Assembly (NCBI GenBank): GCA_949123685.1
Contig: CASBHZ010000058.1
Location: 1-18,482 of the forward strand
From: an uncultured Bacteroidales bacterium
Lineage (GTDB): Bacteria; Bacteroidota; Bacteroidia; Bacteroidales; Muribaculaceae
Direction: 5' to 3'
DNA: 18,482 nucleotides
The position numbers and the translations under genes were made by a program. Under the pieces are notes generated by a model, which worked only from the letters and a program-made list of their open reading frames with translations, was not told where the DNA came from and made no database searches. This document shows, piece after piece, positions 1-7,235 of this stretch. Within the stretch, counting starts at the first letter, position 1, and each line of letters begins with the position of its first letter.

Positions 1-2
1 GA

Positions 3-68
3 GATGCGGAGGCGATCAACAATGCTTTAATTGAGATAAAATTTTTTCGCATGGTTATAAGATGTTGA
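3..68 (+). CDS. Possible 3' end of a convergent gene (partial)
   Basis: From base 3 a reading frame without stops runs off the left edge and ends at TGA 66-68. It gives about 21 residues ending in FFRMVIRC. The composition (acidic helix-like start, then hydrophobic and basic residues) is plausible for a protein C-terminus, and it would converge with the secreted-protein gene that ends at 160. The other two plus-strand frames close earlier. It is too short to assign a family, and an open frame of this length is common by chance. Confidence 0.22.
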   Translation, partial: DAEAINNALIEIKFFRMVIRC

Positions 69-70
69 TT

Positions 71-102
71 GATGAATATTAAAATAGATGAATATTAAAA
101 TA
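71..102. repeat. 16-bp perfect tandem duplication
   Basis: The 16-bp unit GATGAATATTAAAATA occurs twice back to back (71-86 and 87-102). It lies in the gap between the possible convergent gene end at 68 and the stop codon at 160. It is AT-rich and probably a replication-slippage duplication with no coding role. Confidence 0.85.
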
Positions 103-145
103 AAGGTATCGGACTTGATCTTGATAATGTATGCCCTATACCTTT
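102..145 (-). terminator. Weak candidate terminator of the secreted-protein gene
   Basis: AAAGGTAT at 102-109 is the exact reverse complement of ATACCTTT at 138-145, with a 28-base loop. It lies 15 bases past the stop codon at 160-162, in the direction of transcription. The transcript downstream is U-rich but has no clean U tract. The stem is short, so this is tentative. Confidence 0.25.
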
Positions 146-159
146 TCTATTTTCATGTT

Positions 160-2271
160 TTATTTTTTGACAAGTTTTTTGCCGTTGACGATATATATGC
201 CTGCCGGAAGATTATTGAGGTCCTGGCGATTTGCCTTATGCATCACGCGGATACCCTGCATATTGAAAATATCGAAATCTCGGTTATCATCATTCTGTAA
301 CCCCACTACTGAAGAGGTGCCTTCTTTTGATACGGTCAAAGTTGTGTTTTCTGTTATTGACACTATAAACTGCCCTTTGTCATTGGCTTCTACGGCTTTG
401 TCGTTTGCCAAGATGTTGATTCCGGAACGCTCGGCAGGAGTTATAACCACATGAGTGCCATGTTGAACATTATGGACAGATGGATTTTCAACTATGCTGA
501 GATAATCGTGGGCAACTTCAACGCCTGCGTTTTCTTCAATGTTATAGGTCACGCTATGTGTATCAGGTTCTGTTGTAAATATTTTGATCACGGAATTTTC
601 AGGCATCTTTTCCAGGTCCGGATACATGCCATAATTGTTTTCAATTTTTGTTCCGTTGAGATATACTACCGGATTCGGGAATGAACCGTGATACATATTT
701 ATTGCGAATGGTCGGTCAACTTCATTGTAATTTATGAAATTATACCCGTTTTCAACGCTTATGTCTTTTCTGAAGTTATAGTCGTTTGCACTTAATGTGA
801 CATTTTTATAGTTCCATTCAGTTTCTTCGAAATATACCACCGCTACTTTGTCGCGTTTAAATTCGGAAACATAAACTTCGATACTCTTGTCTCCTTTCAG
901 ATAAAGAGGAGAACTTAGTTCTGTCTCGGTTCCGGCTTCAAATATATGGTCAATACGATAGCCGTCGGCAGCTTTTATTTCAATGCTGTAGCAGCTTCTT
1001 GGAATCTCAAGTACGCTCTGAGGGCCGGTGAGGGGGAAAGATACATATGGGCTGGAGTATGGTTGCCCTATTATGACATTCTCCCAGTCTGCCGTGATTA
1101 CAGTGAGTTTATATGGTTCAATCTTTGTGGCGTCAACAACAATTGTATATCCCGCCTCGTCAGTTACCGTGAATGACTGTGTGTTTGCTTGTCCGTTCAC
1201 AGTCACTGAATTGATTGTGTAATCGTTATAGTTGGTATTGATGCTCACTTGTTTTCCGAGTCTTACCTTGAAATCTTCGGCAAGCCAGGAAGCTTGTTCG
1301 AGCGGAGTGTTGTCAATATTTACGGACTGGATTGCATTCTCTGTTCCTTCATTCGTGAAAATGAATTTGACAGGAACGTCTATTTCCGGATAATCAGTAA
1401 CGACTTTTACTTTGCAGCCGTTGGTTATATTGCTGAGGCGATATTGAGATCCTTGCGGGGTCTGTTCTTCTTCTCCTACAAATACTTTATAAAGGGTTTT
1501 GCCATATTGGATATGTGAAATAGTGACAGGCAGTTCGTTTTCGGGATCATACGCGATACTTTCAAATTCAGATGACGGAACATCTTCGTTTTCACCATTT
1601 CTTTGTATTCTTACAGAGGAAGCGTCACCTGTTACTTCAACAGAGAATGAAGCTGTGCGTGCCGCCGCCTTGTCGAAAGAGGTTACTGTTATTTCCGTAG
1701 TTCCGGAGAGGAGGTCTCCGTGATAAATCGAAACGGATGTGCTTCCCGGATACATATATTCCTTTCCATTAGCGTCTTTAACGGATTTGATTGCATATCC
1801 GGCATTGGGATATACGTAGGTTGTGCCGTATTCTGAAAGGTTTGGCAAAGTCCATTTGCCGTCTACCTGACTGTCTTTCTTATAGTCGGTGTAATTGGAT
1901 TGGATATAAACTTGATCTCCATCTCCTTGGATAACGAGTGTTTTGGGTTGCTTCTCGCTCATTGTGACATAGAGTGTGCCGCCGTCTACAATGTATTCAT
2001 TTGAAATATAGGAAGAGGTGGAGAGGGCGGTTTCATTCATTTTTATGGCAGAGATCTCATAGTTACCGTTCACGCTCATTTGCAGACTATTTCCAATGGG
2101 AATAGTCACCTGCAATGAATTTTCCACCCAAGTTATCGGAGCGTAATTCGCATCTAATACTGTAAGAGCAGAAGGCTCGTTTGTAGTGACCGTAATGGTC
2201 TTCTGTGCCGATGCTGCCAGACCTGAAAGTGTGATCAGCATTAAGCTTAAAAGAAAGTAGAGTTTTTTCAT
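160..2271 (-). CDS. Secreted multi-module beta-rich protein with T9SS-like C-terminal tail
   Basis: 703 residues of unknown function. Residues 1-22 form a signal peptide (KK, hydrophobic core, ASA-Q cleavage site). About seven divergent beta-rich modules of 75-95 residues follow, at roughly 24-107, 110-199, 207-291, 299-381, 387-470, 475-568 and 572-648. They tend to share an 'I-x-S-V-x-x-N-G' type strand near the middle and a 'x-V-x-V-x' closing strand. Residues 664-703 (FDIFNMQGIRV, then LPAGIYIVNGKKLVKK) resemble the type A sorting domain that exports proteins through the type IX system and anchors them outside the cell. No catalytic motif is visible, so an adhesin, scaffold or surface-layer role is possible but unproven. 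The start at 2271 directly precedes the signal peptide. The gene has its own promoter at 2463-2493 and is separated from the PUL by a terminator. Confidence 0.85.
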   Translation of the reverse strand: MKKLYFLLSLMLITLSGLAASAQKTITVTTNEPSALTVLDANYAPITWVENSLQVTIPIGNSLQMSVNGNYEISAIKMNETALSTSSYISNEYIVDGGTLYVTMSEKQPKTLVIQGDGDQVYIQSNYTDYKKDSQVDGKWTLPNLSEYGTTYVYPNAGYAIKSVKDANGKEYMYPGSTSVSIYHGDLLSGTTEITVTSFDKAAARTASFSVEVTGDASSVRIQRNGENEDVPSSEFESIAYDPENELPVTISHIQYGKTLYKVFVGEEEQTPQGSQYRLSNITNGCKVKVVTDYPEIDVPVKFIFTNEGTENAIQSVNIDNTPLEQASWLAEDFKVRLGKQVSINTNYNDYTINSVTVNGQANTQSFTVTDEAGYTIVVDATKIEPYKLTVITADWENVIIGQPYSSPYVSFPLTGPQSVLEIPRSCYSIEIKAADGYRIDHIFEAGTETELSSPLYLKGDKSIEVYVSEFKRDKVAVVYFEETEWNYKNVTLSANDYNFRKDISVENGYNFINYNEVDRPFAINMYHGSFPNPVVYLNGTKIENNYGMYPDLEKMPENSVIKIFTTEPDTHSVTYNIEENAGVEVAHDYLSIVENPSVHNVQHGTHVVITPAERSGINILANDKAVEANDKGQFIVSITENTTLTVSKEGTSSVVGLQNDDNRDFDIFNMQGIRVMHKANRQDLNNLPAGIYIVNGKKLVKK

Positions 2272-2357
2272 ATAAAAACAGTTTAAAAGTGAATCAATAT
2301 ATAATACTTAAACCAATAAGTATGTAAGCAACAAAATATTACAGATTGTGTTTCTGA

Positions 2358-2381
2358 TGCTTAAACTCTCTCGTTTAAGCA
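2358..2381 (-). other. 9-bp hairpin in leader
   Basis: TGCTTAAAC (2358-2366) pairs perfectly with GTTTAAGCA (2373-2381) around a 6-base loop, about 87 bases upstream of the start codon at 2271. It is the third dyad in the leader. Confidence 0.6.
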
Positions 2382-2395
2382 AGATGGCATTAAAT

Positions 2396-2445
2396 TTAAA
2401 TCTGCATATGCAGATTTAATATACAGCCCGGGCTGTATATTAAAT
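2396..2445. repeat. Two overlapping perfect palindromes (24 bp and 32 bp)
   Basis: Palindrome A spans 2396-2419, with TCTGCATATGCAGA at its centre. Palindrome B spans 2414-2445, with TACAGCCCGGGCTGTA at its centre. They share bases 2414-2419, so full-length forms of both RNA hairpins cannot exist together. They lie 11-67 bases downstream of the -7 box, inside the predicted leader. They could be an operator pair, an attenuator or a transcript-end hairpin; sequence alone does not decide. Confidence 0.85.
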
Positions 2446-2462
2446 TGTGTTCCTATTCGCAA

Positions 2463-2493
2463 CAAAGGTAGTAAAAAAATTTACCTATTCAAA
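2463..2493 (-). promoter_or_regulatory. Bacteroidetes-type promoter for the secreted protein
   Basis: Read on the minus strand, TTTG (2493-2490) is followed by 19 bases and then TACCTTTG (2470-2463). This matches the -33/-7 consensus TTTG-N19-TAnnTTTG of the Bacteroidetes primary sigma factor. The predicted start of transcription is near 2456, giving a leader of about 185 nt. Confidence 0.65.
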
Positions 2494-2588
2494 ATAATTA
2501 ATAAAATTATGCAAAATATTTTTTCGTATCCATCAAAATTTTCTATACGTATGGTATGTTTGGTGATTTTAGTCAAGATTGATTTCAA

Positions 2589-2639
2589 TAATAAGTCCCG
2601 TTGACGCATCCTTTTGGAATGCGTCAACGGGACTTATTA
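2589..2639 (-). terminator. 21-bp perfect hairpin closing the PUL
   Basis: Bases 2589-2609 are perfectly complementary to 2619-2639, with a 9-base loop. The stem contains GTCCCGTTGACGC. It begins 14 bases after the stop codon of the DUF4832-like gene (2654). The transcript beyond it starts UAUUGAAAUC, so there is no strong U tract, but its position makes it the most likely 3' end of the PUL transcript. Confidence 0.65.
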
Positions 2640-2653
2640 ATTTTGATTTTGGT

Positions 2654-4222
2654 TTACTTTACAGTTACCTTTTCGAGCTTGACCCATCCGGATGATGTAG
2701 TCTGGCGCGACAAGGCAAGATGTATAGCTGGTTTGTTATCGTTGCGGGTATTGACTATGGCTACACCCCAAGTGTATTCACCGGGAGTAACCGAAGTGTT
2801 TATTGTGAATTTGTAATCATATGGTGTTCCATCTGTCCATTCTGATGGTTCACAACCGTTGTCAATGAATACCTGCACCGGATTCCCTGCAGCATCAAGG
2901 AGTGCAAAAGCTACCTTATATTTATAATTCCATTGGGGAAGATTATTCGGGAAATATCCCCAGCCGATGTTGCGCCACATGTGACCGATCTGTGCTTGCT
3001 GTCCTGATGTTATTGAAGAGGGTAGAGAAATTTTGTTTGGATAGAGACGATATCCCCCTTCTGCGATGAAACGTTTTACAAGGTTGAAACTTGTTTTGAA
3101 CCAGGAATCGGTCTCATCTCCAACGCGGAAGTCCATCATATTAACCTTTGCTTCTTTTGATGAGTCGAACTCTCCCTGACGCACATCTTCAGGATGGTCT
3201 TTGCGATAACCGGCGTCATCGTTCCAATAAGAGTGTGAACTTACAATATATCCACCTTCCATGATTATTGGGAGTTTGTAAGCCCATGTGCTTGCAAAAG
3301 CCTTTTCCCAGTCTGCATAACCCCACTCAGCATTGTTCATGCCGAAGGCATCGGAACGCAGACAGTAGCCGTTGCGGATTGCTATGCCGGCAAGCGCCTC
3401 GGAGTCCGGCTGTGCTTTTGTGCCGGAGCTGACGGGATGCCCCAATTGACGGTGGTAGTTGATCACGAGAGGCACGTCTGTGAAACATTCGGAGTAGAGG
3501 GAAGTTATCCATTCCATTGTATTAGCCTTGTATTCTGTGGTCTTGGCGCTGATTGCGTTGTTTTGTTCATAGCATACGTTGTGACCTTCGCCCCATTTGC
3601 CCAGACCATAACCATCGATGAATGCCGTGGTCTCTGCATTGTTGAAACGTTTGGCAAATGCCCGCACGAATTTCTCATAATACCGGCGCCATACCGGGTC
3701 CATTGCGATCGGGGTCTTGCGGTCGGGGTAACGATCGTTTTCAAGCCAGTATTCCGCTCCGGCGTCAAACACGAACTGCGGTGTATTTTCCCGCTGGTCA
3801 CGACCGTCTACCACAACGCGGAAGGCTACCGGAATGCCCAATTCCTCTGCTCGGGATACAAGCTTATAGACGGGATCGGAGGGATCGTCCCACGCATATT
3901 TATCTTCGGAAGGATTCAACGACTTCCATCCTGTGCGTATATAACATGCGGATGCATAATCACGGACATAGACGTTCTTGCCAAGTTCTGACAAATAAAT
4001 CTGTTTGTCGAAGTAGGATGGATCCGCATTGGCGGATAGGTACATGACCCATCCGTTCATTGGATTCCGAAGAACATCTGTTGTGTTGGCGGTAAGCTTG
4101 ATTTCGTTGTTGCCTGCAATGTTGAAACTACTGTTGGCGGGGATGGTGGCATTATCATCGCTGCAGGAGGTTAGCACGGCGGCTATCGGTATCAGTAAGC
4201 TGTATAATATTTCTTTAATCAT
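2654..4222 (-). CDS. Lipoprotein resembling DUF4832-type glycoside hydrolases
   Basis: 522 residues. A lipoprotein signal peptide ends at LTSC with Cys20, so it is probably membrane-anchored and surface-exposed. Residues about 45-390 look like a TIM barrel of the glycosidase type: an opening NPMNGW (53-58), then TGWKSLNPSEDKYAWDD (about 97-113), matching the 'W-x-x-L-x-P-x-x-G-x-Y-x-W' style of clan GH-A enzymes. Two glutamates sit where an acid/base and a nucleophile are expected: Glu212 in KWGEGH and Glu322 in IIMEGGY. Residues about 391-522 form a beta-sandwich like the DUF4832 C-terminal domain (GWGYFPNN, then EYTWGVAIV). It is last in the PUL, 15 bp after the SusE/F-like gene, so it probably acts on the same glycan. 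Substrate and activity are unknown; family naming is from memory of motifs. Confidence 0.75.
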   Translation of the reverse strand: MIKEILYSLLIPIAAVLTSCSDDNATIPANSSFNIAGNNEIKLTANTTDVLRNPMNGWVMYLSANADPSYFDKQIYLSELGKNVYVRDYASACYIRTGWKSLNPSEDKYAWDDPSDPVYKLVSRAEELGIPVAFRVVVDGRDQRENTPQFVFDAGAEYWLENDRYPDRKTPIAMDPVWRRYYEKFVRAFAKRFNNAETTAFIDGYGLGKWGEGHNVCYEQNNAISAKTTEYKANTMEWITSLYSECFTDVPLVINYHRQLGHPVSSGTKAQPDSEALAGIAIRNGYCLRSDAFGMNNAEWGYADWEKAFASTWAYKLPIIMEGGYIVSSHSYWNDDAGYRKDHPEDVRQGEFDSSKEAKVNMMDFRVGDETDSWFKTSFNLVKRFIAEGGYRLYPNKISLPSSITSGQQAQIGHMWRNIGWGYFPNNLPQWNYKYKVAFALLDAAGNPVQVFIDNGCEPSEWTDGTPYDYKFTINTSVTPGEYTWGVAIVNTRNDNKPAIHLALSRQTTSSGWVKLEKVTVK

Positions 4223-4237
4223 GATAAGGGGATTATT

Positions 4238-5524
4238 TTATTTTTTTTGACAAAGTATGGTATTGTGTCTCAGATCGAAGATGATCATGTTTGATCCGGA
4301 CGGAATGCCAATATAGGAGTTGCGGGTTTCACCGTCTGCACCTCCGTGGATATTAAATAATTTGTTAAATTCGGCATTCAGGTTCTGTCTTTTCCCTTCG
4401 TCAGTCAGCGGACACGTGAAGCAGTAGGAGTTGTTTTGATTATAGGTTGTGCCGTTATCATCAGAGAAACTTTTTGTGATGCAGAACTTCATAGAACCTC
4501 CAAGAGTCTGGATATCGTTGGAGGTGCCGTCATATATGAAGATTTGAGGATCTGCCAATGATTGTATGAGTTTCAATGTCTTTACACCCCATCCGGTTCC
4601 GCCACCATATGCATGGAGATCTTCAACAACAATCGTCACTTCCGGGTTTGTCTCAACCCCGTTTGGTCTGAAAGTCACTTCAAGAGGTTTTAGGTCGGTT
4701 GCTTCTGAGTAGATTGTGGCAGTTTTGTCCGACATATTGATTACGATGCGGTATTCACCGGCAGTCGGCACTGTCCAACCTCCGGGAGTTTCGTCCATTA
4801 TCAGCGACATTGGTTCGCCATCCGCTATGTCTGTGGAGCCGTCTGAATTGTGAAGATAATACTGAATGCCATCAAATTCTACGGGAATGGTAAGTTCTCC
4901 GGTTGAGAGGTGTCCTTTCCATGCATATACGTTCTCGTTTTCCATGGTCTTGACGATCTCATCCGGTGTATCTACTGCATTGCCGTCTATTTTCATTATG
5001 TCGCAATCGAATATCACTATCTGAACGGGTTTGACTTCGGCAGTCACTTTCCTCACTTCCGGGGTTTGGAACTCTGTTCCCCCTCGAGGGTTGGCTATGA
5101 CCCGAAACTCTAATGTGAATTTCTTGTTGACGGGGAGTGTCCAGCGTTCATTGTGCCAGTTGTTAAGTTGCTCATGAGTGAATGTGGCAGTATAGGTTCC
5201 TGTAGTTTCATCAAAATCATAGTCAAATCCCACTCCGGAGGTTATGACTGTCTTTGAACCGAAGCTGTTTCCGAGCACATCGAGTTCGGCTTTATAGTCT
5301 ACCAGATACTCTTCGGGAAGCTCTCTCGCTCCTGTCCATGTAAATGAAAGTGCGGGAGCGGTGAGATTGTTTATGTCGATTTCCACTACAGGCGTATCGC
5401 ACCTGAGTGTCAAGCTCTCTTTTACGGGCGCGATATCATTGTCGTATGGGTCATATGCACACGATGCCATTGAAAGCGCAATCGTCCCTATTACGACAGC
5501 TTTGAAATAATATGAGGTTTTCAT
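4238..5524 (-). CDS. SusE/SusF-like surface glycan-binding lipoprotein
   Basis: 428 residues from the start at 5524. The signal peptide ends in MASC, placing the lipid-carrying Cys at residue 22. The next part (PVVEIDINNLTAPALSFTWT) resembles the N-terminal Ig-like domain of SusE proteins. Two further beta-rich segments follow; the first ends in EYRIVINMSDKTATIYSEAT, typical of the starch- or glycan-binding modules of SusE/SusF. Proteins of this type sit on the outer surface and hold glycan near the SusCD importer. An upstream in-frame ATG at 5551 would add nine residues (MKIKRFKQI) before the signal peptide. I prefer 5524 because it gives a normal short n-region, but neither start has a clear ribosome-binding site. 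It follows SusD closely. Ligand unknown. Confidence 0.78.
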   Translation of the reverse strand: MKTSYYFKAVVIGTIALSMASCAYDPYDNDIAPVKESLTLRCDTPVVEIDINNLTAPALSFTWTGARELPEEYLVDYKAELDVLGNSFGSKTVITSGVGFDYDFDETTGTYTATFTHEQLNNWHNERWTLPVNKKFTLEFRVIANPRGGTEFQTPEVRKVTAEVKPVQIVIFDCDIMKIDGNAVDTPDEIVKTMENENVYAWKGHLSTGELTIPVEFDGIQYYLHNSDGSTDIADGEPMSLIMDETPGGWTVPTAGEYRIVINMSDKTATIYSEATDLKPLEVTFRPNGVETNPEVTIVVEDLHAYGGGTGWGVKTLKLIQSLADPQIFIYDGTSNDIQTLGGSMKFCITKSFSDDNGTTYNQNNSYCFTCPLTDEGKRQNLNAEFNKLFNIHGGADGETRNSYIGIPSGSNMIIFDLRHNTILCQKK

Positions 5525-5570
5525 TATTTGCTTAAATCGTTTAATTTTCATTATTTAAATACCTGTTAAA

Positions 5571-7223
5571 TCATTTGGCTCCCTCATAACCGGGATTTTG
5601 TGGGAAGTCAATATCTCTGTTCGCATCACGAATCGTTTTTGGAACAGGCCAAAGTGCATGAAATTCCTGAACCTTATCGGCGAGGTGCTCATTGTATTTT
5701 CTCACACGTTCCACATATTTGCCGGTACGCACAAGGGTGAAACGTCGGCTTTCTTCGCCCACAAGTTCGCGGATGCGTTCATCAAGAAGGAAGTCGAGGT
5801 TCATCTGTTGGGCTGTAACGGAGGTGGCTTTGGCACGGCTACGCACAACGTTGACGACTTTTGCTGCCTCGTCGGGTTTATCGAGACCCAGATATGCCTC
5901 TGCGAGAAGAAGGTATGTCTCTGCGAGACGGAACTTCATTCGGTCGCGGTAGCTGCCTGTGCAGGTGGGATCATCGTCATGGGCAAAAAAGAATTTCGTG
6001 GGAGCCGGGAAAAGCCATCCATCCTGCCAGTATTTGTCGGTGATCCAAATGCGCTGTCCTTTTGTGGCTTCTACGTTGGAGAGCCATTCACGCTTGAAAT
6101 TATATTCAGAATTGCGTATGTCCGAGTCTTCGAAGATTCCATCCGGTCCTTCAGCATTGGAAGTGGCGTTCGTATTCTTTGTGCCAATCCACCATTTGAA
6201 TGGAGCTATCTGACCGAGACCTCGACCTCCGTATTCGGCACTGACCACGAAAAACTGGTTTATGGAATGATACTGAGGTCCCCAATCGCGGCGTGTCCAG
6301 TCATCTGAATTGCTTCCTCCTCCGGTGGTTTTGTATTCAAACTGCATCACCCAGATGCTTTCGGTATTGCCGCTTGGGCGGTTTTGGTTGTTTTCAACAA
6401 ATAAATCATGGAAATAGTCGCCGGCTTTTGTTTTTTCAGCTCCGAAGCGGGCTTTCACGAGCGAGTAGTAGCCACTGTCGATAACTTCCGAAGCGGCTTT
6501 GCGGGCGTTTTCATAATCTTTCTGGCAGAGATATACTTCTGAGAGAAGATGCAAGGCTGCCCATTTCGTCAATTTGCCCACTTTTACTTCATCTGGGTTG
6601 GAGGGAAGGTGAGTGGCTGCAAATTTAAGGTCATCTGCCATGTGCTGAAGGATCTCCTCACGGGGTGTGCGTGTGAAATTGAGTACGAATGGTTGCTGGA
6701 TGGTCTCAACCCATGGCACATCTCCATAGAGATATTGCAGCGAGCGGTATGCGTATGCCCTGAAGAAACGTGCTTCCGCCTGATAAAGCTGTTTGTCAGA
6801 AGGATGATTCCAGTTGGTGTTCTTCTCGGAATAGATAAGAATCTCGTTGGCAGAGTTAATGATACTGTATGACCAGTTCCAGAAAGACTCTATGAAGAGT
6901 GTGGACGGGGTCATCGTCAGATCGGCATACGGAGTGAGGGAACCGTCTTTGGCACCGCTTTGGAATACTATGTCGGTAGCAATCTGTTGCACAGCATAGG
7001 CGCAAGCTCCGTTATGCATGAATGCTCCCTTTTCTCCCCACGTGTTATATTCCGATCTTGCCATTGAGTAGAGCCCGGTACAGCCCACCTCAAAACCGAG
7101 TGAACTTGTATAGGTGTTGTCGGGTGCGATCTGGCTCTTCACTTGCTCTTCGAGGAAGTCTGAGCAACTGACTGAAGTGGCTGCAAGAGCCAGTATTGCT
7201 GAAAATTTATATATTTTGTTCAT
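5571..7223 (-). CDS. SusD/RagB-family nutrient-binding lipoprotein
   Basis: 550 residues. Signal peptide with lipobox SVSC (Cys20). The N-terminal SDFLEE after the cysteine, the AEARFFRAYAYRSLQYLYGDVPWV helix region (about 147-170) and the repeated helical pairs around 'KWAALHLLSEVYLCQKDYENARKAASEVI' are hallmarks of the SusD TPR fold. The C-terminal part (FRLAETYLLLAEAYLGL, then LLDERIRELVGEESRRFTLVRTG) is the equally typical closing segment. SusD caps the SusC barrel on the outer surface and delivers glycan to it. It starts 12 bp after the SusC stop, so the pair is co-transcribed and co-translated. Length is normal for the family; no defects are visible. Confidence 0.95.
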   Translation of the reverse strand: MNKIYKFSAILALAATSVSCSDFLEEQVKSQIAPDNTYTSSLGFEVGCTGLYSMARSEYNTWGEKGAFMHNGACAYAVQQIATDIVFQSGAKDGSLTPYADLTMTPSTLFIESFWNWSYSIINSANEILIYSEKNTNWNHPSDKQLYQAEARFFRAYAYRSLQYLYGDVPWVETIQQPFVLNFTRTPREEILQHMADDLKFAATHLPSNPDEVKVGKLTKWAALHLLSEVYLCQKDYENARKAASEVIDSGYYSLVKARFGAEKTKAGDYFHDLFVENNQNRPSGNTESIWVMQFEYKTTGGGSNSDDWTRRDWGPQYHSINQFFVVSAEYGGRGLGQIAPFKWWIGTKNTNATSNAEGPDGIFEDSDIRNSEYNFKREWLSNVEATKGQRIWITDKYWQDGWLFPAPTKFFFAHDDDPTCTGSYRDRMKFRLAETYLLLAEAYLGLDKPDEAAKVVNVVRSRAKATSVTAQQMNLDFLLDERIRELVGEESRRFTLVRTGKYVERVRKYNEHLADKVQEFHALWPVPKTIRDANRDIDFPQNPGYEGAK

Positions 7224-7235
7224 GATTAAGGGCAG

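Larger units (their letters stand above)
2272..2653. other. 382-bp intergenic region with promoter, structured leader and terminator
   Basis: No gene is visible here. Right to left it holds the hairpin closing the PUL (2589-2639), a matched Bacteroidetes promoter (2463-2493), two overlapping perfect palindromes (2414-2445 and 2396-2419), and a 9-bp hairpin (2358-2381). An AT-rich stretch then leads to the start codon of the secreted protein. The palindromes lie downstream of the predicted transcription start, so they should be in the 5' untranslated RNA. Confidence 0.75.

Noticed and set aside
2396..2445. Palindromes considered as insertion-sequence ends or an attachment site
   Set aside because: No transposase or integrase frame, no target-site duplication, and the sites lie in an ordinary promoter leader.
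3437..3991. 184-codon plus-strand open frame opposite the DUF4832-like gene
   Set aside because: It is antisense to a gene with a clear signal peptide and domain pattern. Its own sequence is Cys-rich and shows no recognisable motif.
5598..6308. 236-codon open frame on the plus strand opposite susD
   Set aside because: It lies entirely antisense to a well-conserved SusD gene, has no family features or promoter, and reads like a codon-bias shadow.
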